A stretch of DNA of 10,003 nucleotides, taken from Streptococcus sp. UBA6071 (lineage in GTDB: Bacteria > Bacillota > Bacilli > Lactobacillales > Streptococcaceae). Below, in pieces: positions 1 to 6,456 of this stretch (position 1 is its first letter; each line of letters starts with the position of its first letter). The position numbers and the translations under genes are program-made. The DNA lies in assembly GCA_002436115.1 (NCBI GenBank), contig DIXV01000008.1, forward strand, positions 1 to 10,003, read 5' to 3'. A model generated the notes under the pieces. That model saw nothing but the letters and a program-made list of their open reading frames with translations. It made no database searches and had not been told where the DNA came from.

Positions 1-1232
1 GTCCCCGTGTTTTTGTGGCACGGGATACTAGGATTTCAGGAGAAATGTTAGAATCTGCCTTGGTAGCAGGCTTGCTTTCTGTTGGTATTCAGGTCTATCA
101 ACTAGGTGTTTTGGCAACTCCTGGCGTAGCGCATTTGGTTCGTACGGAAAAAGCGAGTGCTGGTGTTATGATTTCAGCCAGCCATAACCCAGCCTTAGAT
201 AATGGTATTAAATTCTTTGGTAGTGACGGCTTTAAGTTAGATGATGATAAAGAAGCGGAAATTGAGGCATTGCTGGATGCGCAAGAGGATGACCTCCCCC
301 GCCCAAGTGCTGTTGGTTTAGGAACCTTAGTTGCCTATCCTGAAGGGTTAAGAAAATATCAGCAGTTTCTGGTTTCGACAGGTTTGGAATTACAAGGGAT
401 GAAAGTAGCTCTAGATACGGCTAATGGCGCAGCAGCAAGTAGTGCACGGCAGATTTTTACTGATCTAGGAGCCGATATTGCAGTCATTGGCGAGACTCCG
501 AATGGTCTTAATATAAACGAGGGTGTCGGCTCTACTCATCCAAACAGCTTGCAAGCTCTCGTTAGGGAGACAGGATCTGACATTGGTCTAGCCTTTGATG
601 GGGATGCAGATCGCCTTATTGCAGTTGATGAGACAGGTCAGATTGTTGATGGGGACAAAATCATGTTTATCATCGGCAAATACCTTTCTGAGCAAGGACT
701 TTTATCAGAAAATACGATTGTAACAACGGTTATGTCAAATCTAGGCTTCCATAAAGCACTAGATCGTCATGGAATCGCTAAAGCTGTCACAGCTGTAGGT
801 GATCGCTATGTCGTGGAGGAGATGCGAAAATCTGGCTTCAATCTAGGTGGTGAGCAGTCTGGTCATGTGATTTTTATGGATTACAATACAACAGGAGATG
901 GTCAGTTGACCGCGGTTCAGTTGACCAAAGTCATGTCAGAAACAGGTCTTAAATTATCAGAATTGGCTGCTCAAGTGACTATTTATCCGCAAAAATTGGT
1001 CAATATCCGTGTGGACAATGGCATGAAAAATAAGGCAATGACTGTGCCAGCCATTGCGGAAATCATTACAAAGATGGAAGCGGAGATGGCAGGCAATGGC
1101 CGCATCTTGGTTCGCCCAAGTGGCACGGAGCCCCTCTTGCGCGTGATGGCAGAGGCGCCGACAGATGAGGCGGTTAACTACTATGTGGATACTATCGCAG
1201 AAATTGTAGAGCAAGAGATTGGTTTGACTTGA
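1..1232 (+). CDS. glmM: Phosphoglucosamine mutase GlmM (5' end cut by window edge)
   Basis: GlmM interconverts glucosamine-6-phosphate and glucosamine-1-phosphate in the cytoplasm, on the way to UDP-GlcNAc for peptidoglycan. The first full codon is at base 3 and gives [14 protein letters not shown]; the GTG at 15 is an internal valine, not a start. About 409 residues are present and roughly 41 N-terminal residues are missing against the usual 450. All the later family motifs are present: the phosphoserine loop ISASHNP (catalytic Ser codon 180-182), the metal-binding DGDADR (597-614), the sugar-binding GEQSGH (849-866) and the phosphate-binding RPSGTEP (1113-1133). Use of GEQSGH rather than the GFEES of phosphoglucomutases separates it from the paralogue pgmA in this window. 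Stop TGA at 1230-1232. The coding sequence is intact as far as seen. It converges on the gene ending at 1430. Confidence 0.97.
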   Translation, partial: PRVFVARDTRISGEMLESALVAGLLSVGIQVYQLGVLATPGVAHLVRTEKASAGVMISASHNPALDNGIKFFGSDGFKLDDDKEAEIEALLDAQEDDLPRPSAVGLGTLVAYPEGLRKYQQFLVSTGLELQGMKVALDTANGAAASSARQIFTDLGADIAVIGETPNGLNINEGVGSTHPNSLQALVRETGSDIGLAFDGDADRLIAVDETGQIVDGDKIMFIIGKYLSEQGLLSENTIVTTVMSNLGFHKALDRHGIAKAVTAVGDRYVVEEMRKSGFNLGGEQSGHVIFMDYNTTGDGQLTAVQLTKVMSETGLKLSELAAQVTIYPQKLVNIRVDNGMKNKAMTVPAIAEIITKMEAEMAGNGRILVRPSGTEPLLRVMAEAPTDEAVNYYVDTIAEIVEQEIGLT

Positions 1233-1324
1233 AGGAACTAAGAGTTGAGGTTTCCTAACTATTAATCTTACTATGGTCAATTGACATAAAAAGTAAACCT
1301 TAAGAACCTCAAGAATAGCTCCTT
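1232..1324. repeat. Imperfect inverted repeat just after glmM
   Basis: The left arm (1232-1252) starts at the last base of the glmM stop codon. It contains AAGGA and TTGAGGTT, which pair with TCCTT (1320-1324) and AACCTCAA (1305-1312). A perfect 10-bp palindrome, GTCAATTGAC, sits at the centre (1276-1285). With bulges, TTAC and TAT on the left can also pair with GTAA and ATA on the right, so most of the 93 bases could fold into one long, imperfect hairpin. There is no coding frame with a ribosome site. It may be an mRNA 3' structure or a decayed small repeat element; the sequence alone does not decide. Confidence 0.45.
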
Positions 1325-1332
1325 TATAAATG

Positions 1333-1392
1333 AAAAAGACCAACAAACTGCTATCGGAAAGGCTCCGAAAATGCGTTTGTTGGTCTTTTTTT
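1333..1392. terminator. Strong, probably bidirectional terminator between convergent genes
   Basis: A perfect 16-bp stem is formed by 1333-1348 and 1375-1390. Its core is GACCAACAAAC pairing with GTTTGTTGGTC. It ends in T7 on the + strand and in five T (from A 1333-1337) on the - strand. The 26-base loop holds a second hairpin, TCGGA/TCCGA (1354-1358 and 1364-1368). It lies between the 3' ends of glmM and the MetE-core gene, so it can end transcripts from both sides. Confidence 0.9.
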
Positions 1393-1429
1393 AATGCTTA
1401 ATGGGGGCTTACAAGATCTTTTAATCCCT

Positions 1430-2578
1430 TCAGTCAGCCCAAAATTTTTCTGCAATCGCTATTCCTTGTTTTATTTTAAGCCACTGTTCGGGGATTGTTA
1501 GTTCGTTTCCTGAATCACAGGAAGCAAAGCCACATTGATGAGAGAGAAAGAGGCGTTCTTTAGGTAAAATGTGACTAGCTTGCTCTAGAGACTTATAGAT
1601 ACGCTCCTCATCATCAAGTTCTCTTGTTTTACTTGAGAGAAGACCAAGCACAATTTCAGCCTTTTTGTCTTTAAATGCTGCTAAAGCCTCGAGGTTACCA
1701 GAACGCTCATCGTCCCATTCTAAAAAGAAACGGTCATAGTTTTGCTCGCGGAAGAATTTGTTAGCGATTGCTTCATAGGTCCCACCTGTTGCATGACGAC
1801 TTTCATAGTTTCCACGACAGTTATGAGTCCACACTTTCAAACCTAAGTCATGACCAAAGTCAATAACGGCGTTATTAATGGTGACAAATTCATCGGTTAA
1901 ATCAGAAAGGTTGGCATTGCCGTCTGCAAAGAAAGAATTGGGATTTGACGGGTCAAAGAGCTCCCAGAGGCAATCATCAAATTGAATAATCTTACCACCA
2001 GCTTCCTTGTACTCTGTCAAGAATTCTTTATATGCCTGAATTAGCGCAGCTTTAAGCTCATCTCTTGTTTTGTAAATGTGCTCCTCACCAACGAGACCAT
2101 CAAAGATTGCGAGTTCGGTATAAGCATGGGCGGGTCCCCAGATAGTCAACTTGGTATCACTATCACCTGCTTCTTCTTTGACTAGTTTATAAATAGTTAG
2201 AAAGTGGTGGTTTTTACCAGATAGTGGTTCAGTAATCTGAATTCCAATATCTTTACGGGTTTCAAAGAAGCCACCATCGTGGTCTTTGAAGGTATACCCA
2301 TGATCAGCAATGTAGCGTTTAATTCCCTTAAAGCCCCAAATAAAATCAAGGTGCCACATGGATTTAGAATATTCTCCGTCTGTTAAAATAGCAATACCGT
2401 TTGCTTTTTGATTGGCAATAATTTCCTTGATACTGGCTCTTTCTGTGTCCTGATAGCCAGGAAAATTGTCATAAAACGGGTAGGTGATATCGTCACGATG
2501 TTCAATATCAGTTTTATATTTTCGCAAATTATCGGGACGTAAGAGGGAGCCAACGAGTTGAAATCTGGATTGTGTCAT
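1430..2578 (-). CDS. MetE-core methyltransferase (cobalamin-independent methionine synthase C-terminal family, YxjG/YxjH-like)
   Basis: This 382-residue protein resembles the B. subtilis YxjG/YxjH group: it has only the catalytic barrel of MetE and lacks the N-terminal barrel of the roughly 750-residue enzyme. The zinc and thiol-binding set can be read: His252 and Cys254 in THNCRGN, Glu287 in FFLEWDD, and Cys349 in SHQCGF. Near the N-terminus are VGSLLRP (9-15) and TDGEYSKSMWH (66-76), typical of this subgroup; IIQFDDCLW (197-205) matches the MetE IQxDEP region. The family transfers a methyl group to a thiol, usually homocysteine to give methionine. The methyl donor of this short form is not settled, so I leave the gene unnamed. 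ATG at 2576-2578 follows AGGAG (2586-2590) by 7 bases. It has its own promoter and a MET-box, which supports a role in methionine metabolism. Confidence 0.88.
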   Translation of the reverse strand: MTQSRFQLVGSLLRPDNLRKYKTDIEHRDDITYPFYDNFPGYQDTERASIKEIIANQKANGIAILTDGEYSKSMWHLDFIWGFKGIKRYIADHGYTFKDHDGGFFETRKDIGIQITEPLSGKNHHFLTIYKLVKEEAGDSDTKLTIWGPAHAYTELAIFDGLVGEEHIYKTRDELKAALIQAYKEFLTEYKEAGGKIIQFDDCLWELFDPSNPNSFFADGNANLSDLTDEFVTINNAVIDFGHDLGLKVWTHNCRGNYESRHATGGTYEAIANKFFREQNYDRFFLEWDDERSGNLEALAAFKDKKAEIVLGLLSSKTRELDDEERIYKSLEQASHILPKERLFLSHQCGFASCDSGNELTIPEQWLKIKQGIAIAEKFWAD

Positions 2579-2607
2579 GGAAAATCTCCTATAGTATTGA
2601 TGAGTTC

Positions 2608-2636
2608 ATTTTATCAAAGATTTCTGGTTTTGGAAA
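2608..2636 (-). promoter_or_regulatory. Promoter of the MetE-core gene
   Basis: Read on the - strand: TTTCCA (2631-2636), a 17-base spacer, TAAAAT (2608-2613). The predicted start near 2601 leaves a 23-base leader carrying the AGGAG site. The -35 box is poor (4 of 6 matches), as expected for a promoter that needs an activator. Confidence 0.55.
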
Positions 2637-2657
2637 ATAGTTAAAAGAAGAAGACGG

Positions 2658-2676
2658 CTATAGTTTGAAACTATAG
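2658..2676. promoter_or_regulatory. MET-box: probable MtaR/MetR (LysR-type) operator
   Basis: The site CTATAGTTTGAAACTATAG is a 19-bp palindrome with two 9-bp arms around one central G. It matches the streptococcal MET-box consensus as I recall it, TATAGTTTnAAACTATA, which is bound by the methionine regulator MtaR/MetR with homocysteine as co-inducer. Its centre (2667) is about 66 bp upstream of the predicted transcription start, the classic place for a LysR-type activator. The regulator gene is not in the window. Confidence 0.8.
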
Positions 2677-2684
2677 GTAAAATT

Positions 2685-2717
2685 ATAAAAAAGTAGGCAA
2701 ACAAAATTTACCTACTT
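2685..2717 (-). terminator. Terminator of pgmA
   Basis: On the - strand, AAGTAGGTAAA (2707-2717) pairs with TTTGCCTACTT (2691-2701), with one T-G wobble and a 5-base loop. A T-run (2687-2692, partly in the stem) follows. It lies 17 bases after the pgmA stop and upstream of the MET-box, so it separates pgmA from the MetE-core gene. Confidence 0.8.
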
Positions 2718-2733
2718 AATATTTCCATACTAT

Positions 2734-4452
2734 TTAGGCAATAAAAGCATTGATATCTGCTTCAATCGCATCAATTTTACGTTGGGATTCTGCTAAGTCG
2801 TTACCAACAGTAGCGATGTAAAATTTAATTTTAGGTTCTGTACCTGACGGGCGAACAGCCAACCATGAGCCATCAAGGAGGCTATATTTCAAGACATTGC
2901 TTGGTGGAGTAGTTAGGGCAGTCACTTCCCCATCAGCAGTTGTAGAGGTCAGCTCTTGAAAATCTTCGGTGAGAGCAACTGCGACTTGACCAAATGTAGC
3001 GGGCGCTGAGGAGCGGAATTTATCCATGATTTTCTTAATTTCAGCAGCACCGTCGACACCTGATAAGGTAACAGAAATGGTTTTTTCAGAGAAGTAGCCG
3101 TATTCCTTGTAGATTTCATCAATACCATCGGCCAAGGTAAGGCCACGAGAACGGTAGTAAGCAGCGATTTCTGCAACTAAGAGTACTGCTTGAATGGCAT
3201 CTTTATCACGGACAAACGGCTTAGCTAGGTAACCGAAACTTTCCTCAAAGCCAAACATGTAAGTGTAGTTTCCGGTATCTTCAAATTCTTGAATTTTTTC
3301 TGCGATAAATTTAAAGCCTGTGAGGACGTTGAACATGGTAGCACCATAGCTCTCGGTAATTTTAGTCACTAACTCCGTAGAGACGATAGATTTGGCGAGT
3401 GCAGCGTTAGCAGGTAAAGTTCCAGCTTGCTTGTGGGCTTCTAAAATATATTTGGCAATGAGAGCACCAATTTGGTTACCAGATAAGTTGGTATAACTGC
3501 CATCTGCTTGTCGAGTTTCAACACCGAGGCGATCAGCATCAGGGTCAGTTGCAACTAGCACATCAGCATCAACTTGACGTCCCAACTCCTCTGCCAAAGC
3601 AAAGGCTTCTTGGCTTTCTGGATTAGGAGATTTAATGGTTGAGAAGTTTGGATCTGGTATTGTTTGTGACTCCACAACTGCCACTGAATTAAAGCCAGCC
3701 TGTGCCAAGGCACGACGGGTCATCATTTCACCAGTACCATGAAGAGGTGTATAGACAATCTTCATGTCGCTACCAAATGTATCAATGAGTTTTTGGTTGA
3801 TATTGACCGATTTAACTTCTTTAAGGTATTCTACATCAACTGCTTCACCAATGATTTCAACTAAGTTGTTGGACTTGGCTGACTCTAGTTCAGCAACCTC
3901 TATTGCAAAGGGATTATCAACGGCACGGATGAAGTTGGTCAAGGCATCCGCATCTGCAGGTGGCATTTGTCCTCCATCTTCACCGTAAACTTTATAACCG
4001 TTAAAAGGTGCAGGGTTGTGACTAGCTGTAATCATAATACCAGCCCAAGTATTGAGGTGGCGGACAGCAAATGATAATTCGGGTGTAGGGCGCAGGCTCT
4101 CAAAAACATAGGCTTTGATGCCATGCTGAGCGAGTACGGCAGCAGACTCATCAGCAAATTCAGGAGAAAAATGACGGCTATCATAAGCGATGACAACTCC
4201 ACGTTTTTTGGCCTCCTCTCCTTTACTTTCGATCAGTTGAGCCAAACCTTCTGTCGCTTGACGAACCACATAAATGTTGATACGGTTAATACCTGCACCA
4301 ATCAATCCGCGCATCCCAGCTGTTCCAAATTCAAGCGGGGTGTAGAAGGCATCTTCTTTGGTTTTTTCGTCCATAGCCAATAAATCCTCCCGAAGATAGT
4401 CAGGAAGTTGGGAAAAGTCTAACCATTTTTGATAAGTTGCTTGATATGACAT
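2734..4452 (-). CDS. pgmA: Alpha-phosphoglucomutase
   Basis: It interconverts glucose-6-phosphate and glucose-1-phosphate, feeding UDP-glucose for capsule, teichoic acid and glycolipid synthesis. The 572 residues are full length for the PgcA/PgmA group of Firmicutes. Motifs in order: FGTAGMRG (42-49), phosphoserine loop TASHNP with Ser144, metal-binding DPDADR (303-308), sugar-binding GFEESFGY (401-408) and phosphate-binding RPSGTEP (534-540). GFEES points to a glucose/mannose mutase rather than GlmM. ATG at 4450-4452 follows AAGGAG (4460-4465) by 7 bases. It has its own promoter, overlapped by a cre-like site, and a terminator directly behind, so it is probably a single-gene unit that may receive some readthrough from the CoA cluster. 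No defects seen. Confidence 0.96.
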   Translation of the reverse strand: MSYQATYQKWLDFSQLPDYLREDLLAMDEKTKEDAFYTPLEFGTAGMRGLIGAGINRINIYVVRQATEGLAQLIESKGEEAKKRGVVIAYDSRHFSPEFADESAAVLAQHGIKAYVFESLRPTPELSFAVRHLNTWAGIMITASHNPAPFNGYKVYGEDGGQMPPADADALTNFIRAVDNPFAIEVAELESAKSNNLVEIIGEAVDVEYLKEVKSVNINQKLIDTFGSDMKIVYTPLHGTGEMMTRRALAQAGFNSVAVVESQTIPDPNFSTIKSPNPESQEAFALAEELGRQVDADVLVATDPDADRLGVETRQADGSYTNLSGNQIGALIAKYILEAHKQAGTLPANAALAKSIVSTELVTKITESYGATMFNVLTGFKFIAEKIQEFEDTGNYTYMFGFEESFGYLAKPFVRDKDAIQAVLLVAEIAAYYRSRGLTLADGIDEIYKEYGYFSEKTISVTLSGVDGAAEIKKIMDKFRSSAPATFGQVAVALTEDFQELTSTTADGEVTALTTPPSNVLKYSLLDGSWLAVRPSGTEPKIKFYIATVGNDLAESQRKIDAIEADINAFIA

Positions 4453-4471
4453 AGAATTTCTCCTTAATTTT

Positions 4472-4486
4472 TTTAAACGCTTACAT
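4472..4486 (-). promoter_or_regulatory. cre-like CcpA site at the pgmA promoter
   Basis: On the - strand ATGTAAGCGTTTAAA fits the cre consensus WTGNAANCGNWNNCA at every fixed position but one (A for C near the end). It overlaps the last two bases of the -10 box and the predicted start near 4478, a position where bound CcpA would normally repress. Confidence 0.6.
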
Positions 4487-4513
4487 TATACCATTTTCAG
4501 AAAGAAAAATCAC
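4485..4513 (-). promoter_or_regulatory. pgmA: Promoter of pgmA (extended -10)
   Basis: On the - strand a perfect TATAAT (4485-4490) is preceded by TGG, giving the extended -10 form TGnTATAAT. The -35 box, GTGATT (4508-4513) after 17 bases, is weak, which an extended -10 can offset. The predicted leader is about 26 bases. Confidence 0.75.
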
Positions 4514-4527
4514 GTTTTTCCATGATT
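4503..4527 (-). terminator. Weak terminator after the ECF S-component gene
   Basis: On the - strand AATCATG (4521-4527) pairs with CGTGATT (4508-4514), including one T-G wobble, around a GAAAAA loop, followed by TTT and then CTTT. The stem is short and AT-rich and starts inside the stop codon of the upstream gene. The 3' arm doubles as the pgmA -35 region. Partial readthrough into pgmA is likely. Confidence 0.45.
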
Positions 4528-5113
4528 ATTTTTTTAATTTTAGCAGAGGAGGGATAATAGCAAAGGTCAAAAGACTTGCAATAAAGATTTCAAATAAAGC
4601 ATTTGTAGAAAAAATCGTTGCAAGGAAGACTTGTACATTGCCCTTATAAACTTGAGAAAAAAAGAAGAAGACTCCAGACAAGACCAAAACCGTATTAGTT
4701 AAAGAACCGACCGCTCCAGCCAATAGAGCTCTCGTGGAGTCTTTTGTGATGTATTTGCGAAGGAACTTATAGATAAGGTAAGGGCTAATCCCAATGCAAA
4801 CTCGAGGTAAAATAGCGATAAGAATGGAAAAAAAGTTACCATTTTCGACAAAAGGTGAAAACCAATAGCTATAAGGAGTGAGGATAATGGTAGCACGGAC
4901 CAAACTCATCACCCCCATAAATCCACCGAGGGCAGCACCTATTCGAGGCCCATAGACTATGGATGCTACGATGACAGGGATATGGGTAATTGTTGGTTTA
5001 ACGGGAAGGGCAACAAAAGTCAAAAAAATAGTCTGGCTAATCACTTCAATGACAAACATAACGGCTATAAAAATAGCAATAGCAGCGACCGTTTTGGATT
5101 TACTTCTGTTCAT
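4526..5113 (-). CDS. ECF transporter S component, probably pantothenate-specific (PanT-like)
   Basis: This 195-residue, very hydrophobic protein has about six predicted membrane helices (near 8-30, 40-60, 62-80, 98-118, 128-152 and 160-190) and a basic N-terminus, MNRSKSK. The stretch HIPVIVASIVYGPRIGA (44-60) is characteristic of the ECF_trnsprt S-component family. S components bind a vitamin in the membrane and share the EcfA/EcfA'/EcfT energy module, encoded elsewhere. Specificity comes from context only: it follows coaB and coaC by 50 bases on the same strand, and pantothenate is the precursor feeding that pathway, as known for PanT. ATG at 5111-5113 follows AAAGGAG (5119-5125) by 5 bases. 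Another vitamin cannot be excluded from the sequence. Confidence 0.82.
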   Translation of the reverse strand: MNRSKSKTVAAIAIFIAVMFVIEVISQTIFLTFVALPVKPTITHIPVIVASIVYGPRIGAALGGFMGVMSLVRATIILTPYSYWFSPFVENGNFFSILIAILPRVCIGISPYLIYKFLRKYITKDSTRALLAGAVGSLTNTVLVLSGVFFFFSQVYKGNVQVFLATIFSTNALFEIFIASLLTFAIIPPLLKLKK

Positions 5114-5163
5114 GGAAACTCCTTTATCATAGGTTTAATTTACATAAAGTAACTGTTTGAAAA

Positions 5164-5718
5164 TCACTTTTCAGATGTGGTTTGCAGTTTTTCTTGGATA
5201 TGGCTTACAATCACATCAAGGCTTGCTAAGGCCCCAATGCCGTAATCTCCACAAGCTAAGAGACTAGAACGCGGTTCAATCATTTCATAACCATAGGTTT
5301 TCATCTGACTAAGATTATGTTGGACAAGAGGGTTAAGGTACATTTGGGTATTCATCGCTGGGGCGATGAGTTTTGGGGTTTCAGGAGGAAGGGCTAATGC
5401 TACACTAGTGATGAGGGTATCCGCAAAACCATAAGCTAGATGAGCAATAGTGTTTGCAGAGGCAGGTGCAACAAGAAAGAGATCTGTACGCTTGGCCAAA
5501 TCAATGTGGTTGATTTTGTCTGGCAAAGGTTCTGCCATGACATCTAAATGGACAGGATTTTTAGATAAAACCTGAAAGGTCAAAGGCGTGATAAATCGGG
5601 TCGCAGGAGCTGTCATCAAAACCGTTACGTCATAGCCTAATTTCTTGAGCTGACTAGTCAAATCTGCCGCCTTATAAGCAGAGATAGAGCCTGTTACAGC
5701 AAGTGTGATGTTAACCAT
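5164..5718 (-). CDS. coaC: Phosphopantothenoylcysteine decarboxylase CoaC
   Basis: This FMN enzyme decarboxylates 4'-phosphopantothenoylcysteine to 4'-phosphopantetheine in coenzyme A synthesis. The 184 residues match a stand-alone HFCD-family flavoprotein: TGSISAYKA (9-17) for FMN binding, the catalytic His71 in NHIDLAK, APASANTIA (84-92), PAMNTQMY (120-127; MN is the substrate-binding motif) and the lid cysteine Cys156 in ACGDYGIG. In most bacteria it is fused to CoaB; here, as is usual in streptococci, the two are separate. The ATG lies 4 bases after the coaB stop, and its ribosome site (AAAGGTGA) lies at the end of coaB, so the two are probably translationally coupled. Confidence 0.95.
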   Translation of the reverse strand: MVNITLAVTGSISAYKAADLTSQLKKLGYDVTVLMTAPATRFITPLTFQVLSKNPVHLDVMAEPLPDKINHIDLAKRTDLFLVAPASANTIAHLAYGFADTLITSVALALPPETPKLIAPAMNTQMYLNPLVQHNLSQMKTYGYEMIEPRSSLLACGDYGIGALASLDVIVSHIQEKLQTTSEK

Positions 5719-5722
5719 AAGC

Positions 5723-6409
5723 TCACCTTTTTTCTTCTATTTTTTTAAGTAAGAGTTGTGCAATTTCTTCTCGAGTAGATACCGTTTCTTCATCTGTAGT
5801 TGTGACGAGATAGGCCTTATGGGCAGTTTCTGAGATGTCTGTTAAATCATTGGCCAAAATGTAATCTGCACGGTTTTTAAGCAGGCTTTCTCTAGCCACT
5901 CGAATGAGTTCTGCTTTTTCTACATTGACCAGAAGTTTAAAGCCAATCAATTGAATCTCAGGATTCCACGTTTTGACAAGACTAATGACCTTGGGTGTCT
6001 TTTTTAAGAAAAGTACCTGATAATCCGCCTCAGAAGAAACCTTGGCTTGCTCTTGCTTTTTAGTAAGGAAATACGTTAACTCTTGATTTTGAGCAACGGT
6101 ATCAAAGTCTGTCATGTAGATGGGGCTGTAGTCTGAAACAGCCATAGCGTGAATGAACACATGGTGAGTTTTGACCAGAGGTTCTAGGGTTTCTATCAAA
6201 TCTTTGACATCCGTAATGGAATAGAGGGAAAGATTGTCATGGCATTCGGGGCGGACAGCATGCTTACCAGTAACCAAGGACACCTGATGACCTGCAGCTA
6301 AAAAGATTTCAGCCATAACTTTTCCAAGATGGCCTGTGGCTTGATTAGTAATCGCTCTTACTTGATCAATTTTTTCAGAAGTACCGCCTGAAGTAATCAA
6401 AATTTTCAT
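5723..6409 (-). CDS. coaB: Phosphopantothenate-cysteine ligase CoaB (stand-alone)
   Basis: It joins cysteine to 4'-phosphopantothenate using a nucleotide triphosphate, giving the substrate of CoaC. The 228 residues match the monofunctional streptococcal/enterococcal type. Motifs: TSGGTSEKIDQVRAITN (6-22) nucleotide-binding segment, MAVSDY (89-94), LKKTPKVI (135-142), GFKLL (156-160) and ILANDLTD (184-191). The start ATG (6407-6409) is fixed by the canonical MKILITSGGT, with the first beta strand immediately following. No Shine-Dalgarno sequence precedes it at a normal distance (ATTCCT directly before ATG; the nearest GGTG is about 14 bases away), while a -10-like TAGAAT ends 7 bases before the A of ATG. 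The gene may therefore have a leaderless mRNA. Confidence 0.94.
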   Translation of the reverse strand: MKILITSGGTSEKIDQVRAITNQATGHLGKVMAEIFLAAGHQVSLVTGKHAVRPECHDNLSLYSITDVKDLIETLEPLVKTHHVFIHAMAVSDYSPIYMTDFDTVAQNQELTYFLTKKQEQAKVSSEADYQVLFLKKTPKVISLVKTWNPEIQLIGFKLLVNVEKAELIRVARESLLKNRADYILANDLTDISETAHKAYLVTTTDEETVSTREEIAQLLLKKIEEKR

Positions 6410-6415
6410 AGGAAT

Positions 6416-6444
6416 ATTCTACACCAATTGCTAGATTTAGTAAA
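6416..6444 (-). promoter_or_regulatory. coaB: Candidate promoter for leaderless coaB transcript
   Basis: On the - strand: TTTACT (6439-6444), 17-base spacer, TAGAAT (6416-6421). The usual start point, 7 bases past the -10 box, is the A of the coaB ATG (6409). Both boxes are decent (4 of 6 and 5 of 6 matches), and the missing ribosome site fits a leaderless message. This is a sequence prediction only. Confidence 0.45.
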
Positions 6445-6456
6445 GGTTTTAAGACC

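Noticed and set aside
957..1346. 129-codon open frame on the - strand over the glmM end
   Set aside because: It overlaps the conserved C-terminal part of glmM and the downstream repeat, has no ribosome site and no recognisable domain; it is a shadow frame.
2579..2733. Riboswitch (SAM or T-box) upstream of the MetE-core gene
   Set aside because: The predicted leader is only about 23 bases, and the only strong structures are the pgmA terminator and the MET-box palindrome, both upstream of the promoter.
1..4452. glmM and pgmA as a recent duplication
   Set aside because: They share only superfamily motifs, differ in length and sugar-binding loop (GEQSGH versus GFEES) and are ancient paralogues.
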